The position numbers were made by a program, and so were the translations under genes. Of a DNA stretch of 64,000 bases, positions 27,153-36,834 are shown one piece after another. The DNA is from Planococcus rifietoensis (lineage in GTDB: Bacteria > Bacillota > Bacilli > Bacillales_A > Planococcaceae): the NCBI RefSeq assembly GCF_001465795.2, contig NZ_CP013659.2, forward strand, positions 1,010,501 to 1,074,500. The letters run 5' to 3'. A model generated the notes under the pieces. It ran no database searches and was not told where the DNA came from. It saw only the letters and a program-made list of their open reading frames with translations. Numbering within the stretch: the stretch's first letter is position 1; each line of letters opens with the position of its first letter.

Positions 27153-27860
27153 TTACACGCCGCGCTTATTGCCCCATAACAATGTGTGGAGCTGCGGCAG
27201 CACTTTAGCATCATTGAGAGGGGCGGAAACCAAATGCCTGTCGATCAGCCATTGATAGCGCCCGAGCAGATGCTGGACCAGTTTGTCGTCTTCAGTCGTC
27301 TGTGTGTCGTCATTGCCGACTTGCAAAAAGAACGGGAATGAAGGATAGCGCAGGTGGAGCTGTTCCGCGAAAAAGAAATCCGCTTCATCGAAAACGACGA
27401 CTTTCAGGCTGGCTTGAGATGACGATAGTTTGCCAAGCATCGCGTCGAGCTTGGAGTAGTCCAGAATCATGCCAGAACTCGGCGGCTTTGGCGAGACGGT
27501 GACTTCATCGATTTCCAAGAGCCAGTCCTGCCAGACGCTGCCTTGCGTTTCGACAGCAGTGCGCCAACCTTTTTCTTGGCATGATGCGACCAGTTCCGCG
27601 ATGCCTTTATGAAGTGCCGGGTTTCCTCCGGAGATGGTGACATGTGAAAAAGCGTCTTTACCAAGCTCCTCGAGCTGCCGGACAATGTCGGCTGCGGTCA
27701 TCGCAGTACTTTTACCCGTGCCGTCCCAAGTGAATTTGGAATCGCACCACGAACACGAATAATCGCAGCCGGCGGTCCGGACGAACATCGTCTTCTGGCC
27801 CATGACCATGCCTTCGCCTTGGATCGTCGGGCCGAACACTTCCATTACAGGGATCTTCAT
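27153..27860 (-). CDS. queE: 7-carboxy-7-deazaguanine synthase
   Basis: 235 residues. Radical SAM enzyme with CDYSCSWC supplying the three cluster cysteines. Converts 6-carboxytetrahydropterin to 7-carboxy-7-deazaguanine, the third step to preQ0/queuosine. Later parts (SGGNPALHKG, SPKPPSS, LQVGNDDTQTTED) match B. subtilis QueE. The start at MKIPVMEVFGPT is chosen because of the AGAGGTG ribosome site and the ATGA overlap with the queD stop. Last gene of queCDE; queF, which closes the operon in B. subtilis, is not here. Confidence 0.94.
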   Translation of the reverse strand: MKIPVMEVFGPTIQGEGMVMGQKTMFVRTAGCDYSCSWCDSKFTWDGTGKSTAMTAADIVRQLEELGKDAFSHVTISGGNPALHKGIAELVASCQEKGWRTAVETQGSVWQDWLLEIDEVTVSPKPPSSGMILDYSKLDAMLGKLSSSQASLKVVVFDEADFFFAEQLHLRYPSFPFFLQVGNDDTQTTEDDKLVQHLLGRYQWLIDRHLVSAPLNDAKVLPQLHTLLWGNKRGV

Positions 27861-28276
27861 GAAGACACCTCTTTTGGCCGATAAATGACATAGCTTGTCG
27901 GAGTTTCCCGAACAATGACTTGGATGCATTTCGGCTGGTTGTCCGACCGGTCGAGCGTATCTTGCGTTAGCTTGTGTATTTGCTGTGCGAGCTGCTCGGT
28001 CGTCGGAAAAGTCTCTGTGAATTCCGGGTGGTCATTCAACACGCTGTGGTCATAACGTTTATGGATCAAGTCTTTTAATTGCTTGAAGTCGATAAGAAAA
28101 CCGGTGCCGTTCAATTGGTCGCCGGCAATCGTGATATTCAAATGGTAAGTATGGCCATGCATTTTCGCACATTTGCCGGCTTCATCGGCCGGAATATAAT
28201 GTGCCGCGGAAAAATGCATGTCTTTATTTAATTCAAAGCTATAGGGATGCGAAACGGAAGGGTAGAATTGCTGCAT
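27857..28276 (-). CDS. queD: 6-carboxytetrahydropterin synthase
   Basis: 139 residues from ATG 28276, whose start overlaps the queC stop (TGATG). Longer readings upstream run through queC in another frame and are not real. Zinc ligands and catalytic residues are visible in FSAAHYIP and MHGHTYHLN; VLNDHPEFTETFPTTEQLA is typical. Turns 7,8-dihydroneopterin triphosphate into 6-carboxy-5,6,7,8-tetrahydropterin. Tightly coupled to queC and queE by overlapping codons. Confidence 0.94.
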   Translation of the reverse strand: MQQFYPSVSHPYSFELNKDMHFSAAHYIPADEAGKCAKMHGHTYHLNITIAGDQLNGTGFLIDFKQLKDLIHKRYDHSVLNDHPEFTETFPTTEQLAQQIHKLTQDTLDRSDNQPKCIQVIVRETPTSYVIYRPKEVSS

Positions 28277-28938
28277 CAAGATTTCGCACCTTCTTTTTTG
28301 GCAAGGTAGGTCTGCAGGCCTTGGTTGCGCAGCACGCAAGATGGGCAAGTGCCGCAGCCTGCTGCCGGAATGCCGTGGTAGCAGGTCAAGGTTTCGGTCT
28401 GGACGAACTCGAATGCGCCAAGCTCGTCGGACAGTTCCCAGACGCCTGCCTTGTCGAGCCACATGAGCGGTGTATGGATGACGAATTGCTTATCCATCGA
28501 TAAGTTGAGCGTGACATTGAGCGACCGGATAAAGGTATCCCGGCAATCTGGATAACCGCTGAAATCCGTCTCGCTGACACCGGTCACGAGGTGGCGTGCG
28601 CCGAATGCATCGGCGTAAATCGCCGCAAAAGAAAGGAACAATAAATTACGCCCGGGAACGAATGTGGAAGGCGGCCCGTCCTTTTGCTCTTCGACTTCAA
28701 TTGAATCGCGCGTCAAGGCATTAGCGGATAATTGATTGATCAGTCCCATATCGAGCACTTGCAATGTTACGCCGAGCGTTTCTGCAATGCGTTTTGCATG
28801 GTCGATTTCCTGCGAGTGGCGCTGGCCGTAATCGAAAGTGACGGCGAGCACTTCGCTGAATTGTTCAAGCGCCCAAAAGAGGCAAGTGGTGCTGTCTTGC
28901 CCGCCGCTGAATACAACGACTGCTTTTTCATTTTTCAT
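28276..28938 (-). CDS. queC: 7-cyano-7-deazaguanine (preQ0) synthase
   Basis: 220 residues. PP-loop SGGQDSTTC near residue 11 activates the carboxylate of CDG for conversion with ammonia to the nitrile preQ0. The C-terminal zinc knuckle is [16 protein letters not shown]. First gene of queCDE, directly behind a preQ1-I riboswitch whose 3' strand contains the ribosome binding site, so preQ1 should shut off translation. Family length about 220, complete. Confidence 0.95.
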   Translation of the reverse strand: MKNEKAVVVFSGGQDSTTCLFWALEQFSEVLAVTFDYGQRHSQEIDHAKRIAETLGVTLQVLDMGLINQLSANALTRDSIEVEEQKDGPPSTFVPGRNLLFLSFAAIYADAFGARHLVTGVSETDFSGYPDCRDTFIRSLNVTLNLSMDKQFVIHTPLMWLDKAGVWELSDELGAFEFVQTETLTCYHGIPAAGCGTCPSCVLRNQGLQTYLAKKEGAKS

Positions 28939-28948
28939 TTCAATACAG

Positions 28949-28987
28949 CTCCTTAGTTTTTTAGAGAGGGAGTTTGCGAACCTCTTT
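28949..28987 (-). promoter_or_regulatory. PreQ1-I riboswitch of the queCDE operon
   Basis: On the minus strand AGAGGTTCGCAAACTCCCTC followed by TCTAAAAAACTAAGGAG: the P1 stem (AGAGG.../CCTCT), and an A-rich tail whose end pairs back into the loop. This is almost identical to the B. subtilis queC aptamer. The Shine-Dalgarno AAGGAG is part of the fold, pointing to translational control. Confidence 0.92.
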
Positions 28988-29002
28988 TATGAAACAGTTA
29001 CC

Positions 29003-29011
29003 ATAATAGCA
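29003..29011 (-). promoter_or_regulatory. Extended -10 element of the que operon
   Basis: TGC-TATTAT on the minus strand, about 16 bases upstream of the preQ1 aptamer. No convincing -35. Confidence 0.35.
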
Positions 29012-29095
29012 TAATTAGGCAAGTTCCTGTGCTTTTTCAGGTGTAGCAAAATGGTGTCAGGGTATATAAGTGGTAAAAGGGAGGAGTGGGTGCAG

Positions 29096-30034
29096 ATGAA
29101 AGCTATCGTTATTGACCAGTACGGAGGGAAAGAGCAACTGAAAGAACGTGAAGTGGAAACGCCCGCTATTTCAGCGCATCAAGTGTTGGTGGAAGTTCAT
29201 GCAACTTCAGTCAACCCGATTGATTGGAAGCTGAGGGAAGGCTATTTGAAAGAAATGCTGCCATGGGAATTCCCGATCATTCTCGGATGGGATGTTGCAG
29301 GAGTCGTCAAAGAAGTAGGCGATGAGGTTAAGCATTATCATCCAGGCGACCGGGTTTTTGCGCGTCCGGATACCACACGTCAAGGAACGTATGCTGAATT
29401 TGTCCCGGTAGAGGAAAACCTGCTGGCTCGCATGCCTGAAAGCATGAGTTTTGAAGAAGGCGCAGCAATTCCATTGACGGGGCTAACTGCATGGCAATGC
29501 CTGGTGGAGATTGGGCATATCAAGAAAGGCGATAAAGTGCTGATCCATGCAGGTGCTGGCGGCGTCGGAAGCATGGCGATCCAGATCGCCAACAGCATCG
29601 GCTGTTATGTAGCGACAACAGCAAGCGATAAAAATGACGAACTCGTCACGTCTCTCGGCGCGAATCGTGTCATCGACTACCGCGAAGAGGATTTCTCGGA
29701 AGTGCTGGAGAATTTTGATTTCGTATTGGATACAATGGGCGGCGAAACGCTCGAAAAAAGTTACGGCGTATTGAAGCGCGGCGGCAGGCTTGTCAGCATA
29801 GCCGGACAGCCTGATGAAGAACAAGCGGAAAAACTCGGCATTGACGTCAGCAGTTTCTGGCTGGAGCCAAATGGCCAGCAATTGAAAAAATTGGGCGATT
29901 TGTTTGTCAGCGGCGAAGTGAAGCCGGAAGTCGGCCATATCTATCCGTTGACGGAAGAAGGCGTACGGGAAGCGCATGAATTAAGCGAATCCCATCATGC
30001 CAGAGGGAAAATCGTCATTCAAGTGAAGAAATGA
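29096..30034 (+). CDS. NADP-dependent zinc-free MDR oxidoreductase (quinone oxidoreductase-like)
   Basis: 312 residues from ATG 29096 after GGGAGGAGTGGG; an earlier in-frame ATG lacks a ribosome site. GroES-like N-terminal half and Rossmann half with AGAGGVGSMAIQIA as nucleotide loop. The zinc ligands of alcohol dehydrogenases are absent, so it belongs to the quinone oxidoreductase/enone reductase branch. The substrate cannot be told from sequence; quinones, enals or similar carbonyls are likely. Single gene between the que operon and a Usp gene, with its own terminator. Confidence 0.85.
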   Translation: MKAIVIDQYGGKEQLKEREVETPAISAHQVLVEVHATSVNPIDWKLREGYLKEMLPWEFPIILGWDVAGVVKEVGDEVKHYHPGDRVFARPDTTRQGTYAEFVPVEENLLARMPESMSFEEGAAIPLTGLTAWQCLVEIGHIKKGDKVLIHAGAGGVGSMAIQIANSIGCYVATTASDKNDELVTSLGANRVIDYREEDFSEVLENFDFVLDTMGGETLEKSYGVLKRGGRLVSIAGQPDEEQAEKLGIDVSSFWLEPNGQQLKKLGDLFVSGEVKPEVGHIYPLTEEGVREAHELSESHHARGKIVIQVKK

Positions 30035-30040
30035 TCATAG

Positions 30041-30078
30041 AAAAAGCACGCGGCTAGGATAGAGGCCGCGTGCTTTTA
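30041..30078. terminator. Bidirectional terminator after the MDR gene
   Basis: AAAAGCACGCGGC/GCCGCGTGCTTTT hairpin between two convergent genes. Confidence 0.85.
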
Positions 30079-30084
30079 CTTGTG

Positions 30085-30585
30085 TTATTCAGGTTTTCCG
30101 GAACGTTCTTCCGAATAATAATCGTCTGGTGCATCGCTTTGTGCTTCGTCTTTACGGACGACAAGCACGTCGCATTTAGAGGAGCGGACGATATGTTCTG
30201 ATACACTGCCGATGAGGAAACGTTCGACTGCATTCAAACCGGTCGCGCCGCAGATGATCAAGTCGGCTTCGACTCGTTCAGCCAATTCACGGGGAATCAT
30301 TGTTTTGGGGGAACCGTAATCGACCACGATATTGACTTTCTCAACACCGCCGGCTTCGGCTTCTTTTTTATAATCCCCAAGCAAGTCTTCAGCGAATTTC
30401 TGGGCACGGTCAGCGATCGAACGGTCATATGCTTCGATTGCGGCGAATGAACGCGTATCGATCACGTTTACCAGATTCAGCGTCGCGTGGTTTCTTGTGG
30501 CGATCCCGATGGACTTTTTGAAAGCCCATTCCGCTTCTTTCGATCCGTCGACCGCTACCATGATTTGATTATACTTTAATGTCAT
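30085..30585 (-). CDS. Universal stress protein (UspA family) with acidic C-terminal tail
   Basis: 166 residues from the ATG that follows AGGAGG; an earlier ATG 16 codons upstream has none. Usp fold with IMVAVDGSKEAEWAFKKSI and the ATP-binding GATGLNAVERFLIGSVSEHI (G-x2-G-x9-G-S). A polar tail of about 20 residues (DEAQSDAPDDYYSEE) follows the domain. Divergent from ald. It is longer than the Usp at 26228-26647 and not a close copy of it. Confidence 0.88.
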   Translation of the reverse strand: MTLKYNQIMVAVDGSKEAEWAFKKSIGIATRNHATLNLVNVIDTRSFAAIEAYDRSIADRAQKFAEDLLGDYKKEAEAGGVEKVNIVVDYGSPKTMIPRELAERVEADLIICGATGLNAVERFLIGSVSEHIVRSSKCDVLVVRKDEAQSDAPDDYYSEERSGKPE

Positions 30586-30603
30586 CTGTACATTCCTCCT
30601 TTG

Positions 30604-30633
30604 TCTATACTGTAACTTTCGAGGCATAGGCAA
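30604..30633 (-). promoter_or_regulatory. Possible SigA promoter of the Usp gene
   Basis: On the minus strand TTGCCT (30628-30633), 18-base spacer, TATAGA (30604-30609), right before the ribosome site. The remaining usp-ald gap up to 30883 is AT-rich; I see no convincing ald promoter, since TATAAT at 30865-30870 lies too close to the ald ribosome site. Confidence 0.35.
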
Positions 30634-30883
30634 ATTGTTCCTTCTTAAACAATGAAATTTATCGATTTATTTGATATTTCTTTTTAGGTCACTATTTCAA
30701 AATATCTTTCCTTCTTCTGATTGAACGGATTATACAGTGTTTTGATGCAGTAAAAATTATCTTCTGAAAAGACAAATTAATGGAGCAATATGAAACGGAA
30801 TCTGTTAGAATGGATGTGGTTTCAAATGCTGTTAGTTTGGTTCATTTTATTATTTCAGACACAATATAATGGAGGGTTTTGTA

Positions 30884-31999
30884 ATGCGTATCGGGGTACC
30901 TACAGAAGTTAAGAACAATGAGAACCGTGTGGCAATGACGCCGGCGGGAGTAGTGAACTTGGCACTTTTCGGCCATGAAGTTTTCATCCAATCCGGTGCA
31001 GGGCTTGGGTCGGGTTTTACGGATACTGATTATGAAGCAGCCGGCGCTGTAATCGTCGCCGATGCTGACCAAGCATGGGCACAGGATATGGTCATGAAAG
31101 TGAAAGAGCCGGTAGCTAGCGAGTACAAGCATTTCCGTGAAGGCCAAGTGCTCTTCACTTACTTGCATTTGGCGCCGGAAGTGGCATTGACGAATGCTTT
31201 GCTCGAGTCGAAAGTGACAGGCGTGGCTTATGAAACGGTTCAACTTCCGAACAATTCCTTGCCGCTCCTTACACCAATGAGCGAAGTGGCTGGCCGCATG
31301 TCGACACAGATCGGTGCTCAGTTCCTTGAGAAAATCCACGGCGGCGGGGGCATCTTGCTCGGCGGCATCCCTGGCGTTTCACGCGGTAAGGTGACGATTG
31401 TCGGCGGTGGCGTAGCTGGAACGAACGCTGCAAAAGTGGCAATCGGCATGGGGGCTGATGTAACAATCCTTGACTTGAACCCAGAACGCCTGCGCCAATT
31501 GGACGACCTGTTCGGCAAAGATGTGCAAACATTGGTTTCTAATCCGCTTAACATCGCGCAATCGGTTAAAAATTCGGATCTAGTCATCGGAGCGGTATTG
31601 ATTCCGGGAGCGAAAGCACCGAAATTGATCACTGAAGACATGATCAAATCGATGAAGCCAGGTTCAGTCGTTGTCGATATCGCGATCGACCAGGGCGGCA
31701 TCTTCGAGACAAGCGACCGCATCACCACTCACGATGCGCCGACTTATGTGAAGCATGATGTTGTTCATTATGCCGTTGCGAATATGCCGGGGGCAGTTCC
31801 GCGCACATCGACGATCGGCTTGACGAATGTAACGGTCCCTTACGCAGTGCAAATCGCCAACAAAGGACTTAAGCAAGCGATTCTTGACAACGAAGCATTG
31901 AAAAAAGGCGTTAACACGATGGACGGTTTTGTCACGTATAAAGCCGTAGCTGACGATCAAGGCCTTGATTACAAATCAGTCGACGAATTGCTGCAATAA
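30884..31999 (+). CDS. ald: Alanine dehydrogenase
   Basis: 371 residues, the family standard. [20 protein letters not shown] is the typical start; MKVKEP and HLAPE carry substrate-binding residues, and [14 protein letters not shown] the NAD-binding loop. Interconverts L-alanine with pyruvate and ammonia using NAD; in Bacillus mainly catabolic, feeding pyruvate. GGAGGG precedes the ATG by 7 bases. An in-frame ATG five codons upstream overlaps that ribosome site and is rejected. Terminator follows. Confidence 0.96.
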   Translation: MRIGVPTEVKNNENRVAMTPAGVVNLALFGHEVFIQSGAGLGSGFTDTDYEAAGAVIVADADQAWAQDMVMKVKEPVASEYKHFREGQVLFTYLHLAPEVALTNALLESKVTGVAYETVQLPNNSLPLLTPMSEVAGRMSTQIGAQFLEKIHGGGGILLGGIPGVSRGKVTIVGGGVAGTNAAKVAIGMGADVTILDLNPERLRQLDDLFGKDVQTLVSNPLNIAQSVKNSDLVIGAVLIPGAKAPKLITEDMIKSMKPGSVVVDIAIDQGGIFETSDRITTHDAPTYVKHDVVHYAVANMPGAVPRTSTIGLTNVTVPYAVQIANKGLKQAILDNEALKKGVNTMDGFVTYKAVADDQGLDYKSVDELLQ

Positions 32000-32006
32000 T
32001 AAATGC

Positions 32007-32061
32007 AAAAGAGCTGTCCAAGGAAAATCCGCTAGATGGATTTTCGGGACAGCTCTTTTTT
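32007..32061. terminator. Bidirectional terminator between ald and the M24 peptidase
   Basis: AAAAGAGCTGTCC/GGACAGCTCTTTT outer stem, with GAAAATCC/GGATTTTC inside it; T-runs on both sides. Confidence 0.85.
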
Positions 32062-32063
32062 CA

Positions 32064-33161
32064 TTAGCGGTTGATGATTGTCAATTCTTTCGGGTATTTA
32101 GTCAGCACTTCGTAGCCATCTTCGGTGACGACCAGATCGTCTTCGATGCGCACGCCGACTTGATCCGTGACATAAATGCCGGGTTCGATCGTAAATACCA
32201 TGCCCGCCTCAAGCGGCATATCGTTGCCCCCGTGGATCGACGGGAATTCGTGGACAGAAATCCCAAGGCCGTGGCCAAGGCGGTGCGTGAAATATTCCCC
32301 GTAGCCTGCGTCTTCAATGGTCTTGCGGGCAATCCCGTCAAGCTCAGCCGCTGTAACGCCAGGTCGCACCGCATCGAGTGCTGCTTGTTCAGCGCGTTTG
32401 ACGATATCGTACACTTCTTTCGCCTGCACACTCGGTTCGCCGAACGCCAGTGTGCGGGTGATGTCCGAGCAATAACCTTCGTAAATGACACCGAGGTCCA
32501 TTAGCACGAGATCGCCGCGTTCGATTTGGCGTTGCCCTGTTTTGCCATGCGGTGAAGCGGCTTTTGGGCCTGTCAAAACTGTGGTATCGAATGACATGTG
32601 GGTGATGCCGCGTTTTTTCAATGCCGTTTCGATTTCGGTCATCAATTCGATTTCCGTCATCCCTTCCTGCATCACGTCGGCTGCCACTTCGATGGCGTAA
32701 TCCGCAAGTGAGGCAGCATGGCGCAGGATGTCGAGTTCTGCTTCGTCTTTAATGACGCGCATCGCGTTCATTTGGGCATCGATCGAATGGATTTCGGGCG
32801 ACTGGAAATAATGGTTGATCGCGTCGTAGCGCTCGACAATCATATGCGCTTTCTCGATGGCGATGCGTTTCATCGGCTGATTGCGTTTGGCTGCCGTTTC
32901 GTATAACACTTGCATCGCGTCTTGCGTATCGGCGTGTCCCGCAATTTCGCCCGTCCAGCCAGCCGCTTTCGCATCCGGCGCTTCCATTGCGGGGCAGATG
33001 AGGAATGGTTCTGCCTCAGCGAACACCATAACGGCAAGCAGCCGCTCTTTCGGGTCGCTATTGAAACCCGTCAAATAGAAGATATTATGCGGGTCGGTGA
33101 TAAGCGCCGCATCGTATTGCTGCTGTTTCAAAAATTTTTGCAAGTTGGTCAATTTGTTCAT
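32064..33161 (-). CDS. Xaa-Pro aminopeptidase/dipeptidase, M24 family
   Basis: 365 residues. N-terminal creatinase-like domain (about 1-130) and pita-bread catalytic domain with the five metal ligands in [32 protein letters not shown] and VRIEDDLV. Expected to be a di-manganese or di-cobalt cytosolic peptidase that splits bonds before proline; aminopeptidase P and prolidase cannot be separated by sequence alone. Divergent from ytkL. Confidence 0.9.
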   Translation of the reverse strand: MNKLTNLQKFLKQQQYDAALITDPHNIFYLTGFNSDPKERLLAVMVFAEAEPFLICPAMEAPDAKAAGWTGEIAGHADTQDAMQVLYETAAKRNQPMKRIAIEKAHMIVERYDAINHYFQSPEIHSIDAQMNAMRVIKDEAELDILRHAASLADYAIEVAADVMQEGMTEIELMTEIETALKKRGITHMSFDTTVLTGPKAASPHGKTGQRQIERGDLVLMDLGVIYEGYCSDITRTLAFGEPSVQAKEVYDIVKRAEQAALDAVRPGVTAAELDGIARKTIEDAGYGEYFTHRLGHGLGISVHEFPSIHGGNDMPLEAGMVFTIEPGIYVTDQVGVRIEDDLVVTEDGYEVLTKYPKELTIINR

Positions 33162-33251
33162 ATGTATTCCTCCCCTTCATGTGTAGCATATCAAAAATCA
33201 GGGTATAAAACAGCAGAAAGCAGTGTGCTAAAACTCTATTGGAGGGATATC

Positions 33252-33932
33252 ATGAAAATCTCATATCACGGCCATTCGGTTGTCAAAATTCAAACCGGTG
33301 GCAAAACGATCCTCATCGATCCGTTCATCACCGGAAACGAATTGACAGACCTGACGGCAAGCGAAGAAAAACCGGATGCGATTTTACTGACGCATGCGCA
33401 TAACGACCATGTCGGCGATACAGTAGACATTGCAAAATCAAGCGGTGCAGTCGTTGTGGCGCCTGTGGAGCTGGCGAATTACCTAGGCGGACAAGGCTTG
33501 GATGCAGTCGGAATGAACCTTGGCGGCGCCAAAGAATTTGAATTCGGCAAAGTGAAATTCACGAAAGCGTTCCATAGCTCGTCCTATACTGCAGAAGACG
33601 GCGAAGTCATCTACGGCGGCATGCCGGCTGGGATTCTCTTTGAAGCGGAAGGGAAGACCGTGTATCACGCCGGGGATACAGAAGTGTTCGGAGATATGGA
33701 AATCATCGGCAAGCGCCATTCAATCGACTTGGCGTTCGTCCCGATTGGCGATTTCTTCACGATGGGGCCAGAAGATGCCGCTTATGCCGTCGAGCTGATC
33801 AATCCGAAAACGGCGGTGCCGATTCATTACAACACTTTCCCGCCAATCAAGCAGGACCCAGAGCAATTCAAGCAAGCAGTCAAGCAGGCGGAAGTCCAGA
33901 TCATGGAGCCTGGGGACAGCATCGATTTATAA
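33252..33932 (+). CDS. ytkL: UPF0173 metallo-beta-lactamase fold hydrolase YtkL
   Basis: 226 residues from ATG 33252 after GGAGGG; readings upstream are antisense to the peptidase gene. The metal site HAHNDHVGD (HxHxDH), a later [10 protein letters not shown] and HYNTFPPI fit the MBL fold. The family (UPF0173, UlaG-like) has unknown substrates. B. subtilis has ytkL in the same part of the chromosome. Terminator follows. Confidence 0.9.
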   Translation: MKISYHGHSVVKIQTGGKTILIDPFITGNELTDLTASEEKPDAILLTHAHNDHVGDTVDIAKSSGAVVVAPVELANYLGGQGLDAVGMNLGGAKEFEFGKVKFTKAFHSSSYTAEDGEVIYGGMPAGILFEAEGKTVYHAGDTEVFGDMEIIGKRHSIDLAFVPIGDFFTMGPEDAAYAVELINPKTAVPIHYNTFPPIKQDPEQFKQAVKQAEVQIMEPGDSIDL

Positions 33933-33946
33933 AATCTATTGATAGT

Positions 33947-33988
33947 AAACAGGCAAGGGAAGGCGACAATTCCCTTTGCCTGTTTTTT
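33947..33988 (+). terminator. Terminator after ytkL
   Basis: AAACAGGCAAGGGA/TCCCTTTGCCTGTTT hairpin followed by TTTTTCTT. Confidence 0.85.
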
Positions 33989-34097
33989 CTTGCCATGAGC
34001 CAAGACTTCCTTTTCCATGACTGCTGCCGGATTATCGACTTCCATTCGGATTATGATAAACTAAGGAATAGAGGATAGCAGAAAGATTGGTGAAACA

Positions 34098-35405
34098 ATG
34101 GCGACGAAACACGAACAGATTTTGGACTATATCGAGACTTTGGCTGTGGGGGAGAAAATCTCCGTTCGCCGGATTGCCAAAGAGCTTCAAGTATCAGAAG
34201 GCACCGCTTACCGTGCCATTAAAGAAGCGGAAAACAAACGGCTGGTCTCGACGATCGAACGGGTCGGCACCATCCGCATCGAGCGCAAAAAGAAAGAGAA
34301 TATCGAACGGCTGACGTATGCGGAAATCGTCAAAGTCGTCGACGGCCAAGTGCTCGGCGGGCGCGCCGGGCTCCATAAATCATTGAACAAATTCGTCATC
34401 GGGGCCATGCAGCTCGAGGACATGATGCGCTATACGGAAGCGGGCAACCTGCTGATTGTGGGGAATCGCTACAAAGCCCATGAATATGCCCTGCAGGCAG
34501 GGGCGGCAGTGCTTGTGACAGGAGGGTTCGATGCTTCTGAGCAAGTGAAAAAGCTGGCCGATGAATTGGAGTTGCCGGTCATTTCCACCAGCTACGATAC
34601 CTTTACGGTAGCGACGATGATCAACCGGGCGATTTACGACCAATTGATCAAAAAAGAGATTCTGCTCATCGAAGACATTTTGATCCCGCTTGAAAATACG
34701 CATTTCCTGCATGTCAAAGATCCAATCCGCCGCTATAACGAACTGAATAACGAAACAACACATGGCGGATTTCCCGTTGTCGACAGCAACGGCAGGCTGG
34801 TCGGGATCGTCACCTCGCGGGATGTCATTGGCGCGTCAGACACGGAAACGATTGATAAAGTGATGACCAAAGACCCGATAACAGTGTCGCTGCAGACAAG
34901 CGTCGCAGCAGCAGGGCACCGAATGATTTGGGAAGGAATCGACTTACTGCCGATCACTGACGACCACCATAACTTGATGGGCATCATCAGCCGGCAGGAT
35001 GTATTGAAAGCGATCCAAACAGCGCAGCGCCAGCCCCAGCAAGGCGAGACGATTGACGACATCATCAAAAGCCAATTAAACCAAGTGCAAGAAGACAAGC
35101 TTAGCCTTGAATTCCGTGTCACGCCCCAAATGACCAACGCATACGGCTCGTTGTCGTACGGAGCTTACACAATGGTGCTGACAGAAGCGGCGGCCACGGC
35201 ACTCAAGACAAAAAACCGCAAAGACAGCGTACTTGAAAACATCACGGTCTATTTCCTGAAACCGGTGCAGTTGGACGCGGCATTGATCATTCGCCCGACG
35301 ATCCTGGACATCAGCCGCAAATCAGCAAAAGTCGATGTCGAAGTGTTGTATGAACAGCAAGTGATCGGCAAAGCAATGCTGACCTTCCAATTGCTCGACC
35401 GCTGA
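34098..35405 (+). CDS. ytoI: YtoI: winged-helix, DRTGG, CBS-pair and hotdog domain protein
   Basis: 435 residues with four modules: winged HTH (about 1-60, KISVRRIAKELQVSEGTAYRAIKEA), DRTGG domain (about 70-180), two CBS repeats (about 195-310, with VGIVTSRDVIGA and MGIISRQDVLKA), and a hotdog thioesterase-like domain (about 330-430). The order suggests a nucleotide-sensing transcription factor with a ligand- or acyl-CoA-binding end. No target is known. Same order as B. subtilis ytoI-ytpI-nrnA. ATG 34098 follows a weak ribosome site. Confidence 0.9.
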   Translation: MATKHEQILDYIETLAVGEKISVRRIAKELQVSEGTAYRAIKEAENKRLVSTIERVGTIRIERKKKENIERLTYAEIVKVVDGQVLGGRAGLHKSLNKFVIGAMQLEDMMRYTEAGNLLIVGNRYKAHEYALQAGAAVLVTGGFDASEQVKKLADELELPVISTSYDTFTVATMINRAIYDQLIKKEILLIEDILIPLENTHFLHVKDPIRRYNELNNETTHGGFPVVDSNGRLVGIVTSRDVIGASDTETIDKVMTKDPITVSLQTSVAAAGHRMIWEGIDLLPITDDHHNLMGIISRQDVLKAIQTAQRQPQQGETIDDIIKSQLNQVQEDKLSLEFRVTPQMTNAYGSLSYGAYTMVLTEAAATALKTKNRKDSVLENITVYFLKPVQLDAALIIRPTILDISRKSAKVDVEVLYEQQVIGKAMLTFQLLDR

Positions 35406-35453
35406 GCACTGCCTTAAAAGTGTAGCGGCCTCTTGCGTGCCACAATCAAAAAA

Positions 35454-35486
35454 AACAACCTCTCCACAAGGGAGGGGCTGTTTTAT
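35454..35486. terminator. Bidirectional terminator between ytoI and ytpI
   Basis: AACAACCTCTCC/GGAGGGGCTGTT stem with one mismatch and one G-T pair; an eight-T run on the minus side makes it strong for ytpI. Confidence 0.7.
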
Positions 35487-35782
35487 GGGTTCAGGCGGGT
35501 TTCTTCGTCAAGAAACGCTTGGTAATGGCGATTCGCCTTGAAATTATGGACAATCAGCGCCAAGCCAAGAACGATAAAGATGCCGGCAATGATGTAAGTG
35601 ACAACAGTTTGGAAAATGAACAGCTGATTGATGCCGAAAAAGGCGATAAAGCTGCCGAGCGCAATTTGGGCGCGGCTTGCATACCAATTTTTCCGTACCG
35701 GCAGACGCGTGCGGATCTGTTTCGTTTTATAGTAAAGATAGAATACAGCAGAAATGATAATCAAAAATACGAATATGAGCAT
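35483..35782 (-). CDS. ytpI: YtpI family small membrane protein
   Basis: 99 residues, three hydrophobic segments (about 1-18, 38-56, 58-76). MLIFVFLIIISAVFYLYYK and FGINQLFIFQT match B. subtilis YtpI. AGGAGG precedes the ATG at good distance; longer readings upstream are antisense to nrnA. Divergent from nrnA as in B. subtilis. Function unknown. Confidence 0.87.
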   Translation of the reverse strand: MLIFVFLIIISAVFYLYYKTKQIRTRLPVRKNWYASRAQIALGSFIAFFGINQLFIFQTVVTYIIAGIFIVLGLALIVHNFKANRHYQAFLDEETRLNP

Positions 35783-35875
35783 GGGGAACCTCCTGTTATG
35801 CAAATCTATTTCCATTGTAATGGGGATGATCAGAAAATGCGAATGGATTTCCCTGTCCACTGGAGGATTGAAGCA

Positions 35876-36817
35876 ATGTATAGTCAAATCATCGACACAA
35901 TTAAACAATTCGATACAATCATCATCCACCGTCATGTGCGTCCCGATCCGGACGCATACGGGTCCCAGATCGGCCTGAAATACATACTGAGCCATAACTA
36001 TCCGAACAAGCGCGTACTGGCCGCCGGAGAACACGATTACACGATGGATTTCCTCGATTTTCCGGATAGGGTCGAAGATGCAGATTTCGAAGGGGCATTG
36101 GTCATCGTGACGGACACTGCAAATACGGACCGCATCGACGACCAGCGCTATCATAGCGGCGCGAAATTGGTGAAAATCGACCATCATCCAAACGATGACA
36201 ATTACGGGGATATTTGCCAAGTGGATACGAAAGCAAGTTCTTCATCTGAAATGATCTATGAATTATTTACATATGGGCAAGCAGAAGAAAACTGGGCCAT
36301 GCCTGATGCAAGTGCCAGGCTGCTCTATGCTGGGATCATCGGCGATACTGGGCGCTTCTTGTTTCCGAGCACAACACAGAAAACCTTCGATGTGGCAGGC
36401 GAATTGATCAAGTATAATTTTGACCGCAATGAACTCCATAACGGCATGTACGAGATGGAGCGCAAATTGCTTCATCTCCAAGGATATATGTACCAAAATT
36501 TCCAAATGAACGAAAACGGCGCAGCTTTTGTGAAGATTACACAGGACATTTTGGCGAAATTCGATGTGACTCCGACAGATACATCGTTGCTGGTCGGTTC
36601 GCTCGGAAACGTCAAAGGCATCAAAGCTTGGGTCATTTTAATAGAAGAAGATACTGAAATACGTGTCCGCCTGCGTTCAAAAGGGCCGGTTATCAATACG
36701 CTCGCAAAAGAATTCGGCGGCGGCGGGCATCCGATGGCATCTGGCGCAGTTGCCTATTCTTGGGATGAGGCTGACCGGGTCATCCTTCGCCTGGAGGAAA
36801 TTTGCGCGAAGGCATAA
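35876..36817 (+). CDS. nrnA: Bifunctional oligoribonuclease (nanoRNase) and pAp phosphatase NrnA
   Basis: 313 residues, identical in length to B. subtilis NrnA. DHH motif IDHHPND and the N-terminal metal site RHVRPDPDAYGSQ; DHHA1 domain with GGGGHPMASGA at the C-terminus. Breaks 2-5-nt RNA to mononucleotides and pAp to AMP. ATG 35876 has GGAGG nine bases upstream; longer readings run through ytpI in antisense. Only 17 bases separate it from dnaE, whereas B. subtilis has the sporulation genes ytrH and ytrI in between. Confidence 0.94.
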   Translation: MYSQIIDTIKQFDTIIIHRHVRPDPDAYGSQIGLKYILSHNYPNKRVLAAGEHDYTMDFLDFPDRVEDADFEGALVIVTDTANTDRIDDQRYHSGAKLVKIDHHPNDDNYGDICQVDTKASSSSEMIYELFTYGQAEENWAMPDASARLLYAGIIGDTGRFLFPSTTQKTFDVAGELIKYNFDRNELHNGMYEMERKLLHLQGYMYQNFQMNENGAAFVKITQDILAKFDVTPTDTSLLVGSLGNVKGIKAWVILIEEDTEIRVRLRSKGPVINTLAKEFGGGGHPMASGAVAYSWDEADRVILRLEEICAKA

Positions 36818-36834
36818 GGAAAGAAGGTGTTAGA

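Noticed and set aside
28277..28462. 62-codon upstream extension of queD
   Set aside because: It runs through queC in another frame and gives an Arg-rich sequence; the ATG at 28276 fits the family and the TGATG overlap.
30865..30870. TATAAT as -10 of ald
   Set aside because: Transcription would start inside the ribosome site, leaving no functional site; probably part of the AT-rich leader.
32910..33251. Upstream extension of ytkL by 114 codons
   Set aside because: Antisense to the M24 peptidase; the start at 33252 has GGAGGG and begins with the family's first strand.
35519..35875. Upstream extension of nrnA by about 119 codons
   Set aside because: Antisense to ytpI; the start at 35876 gives exactly the B. 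subtilis length and has GGAGG.
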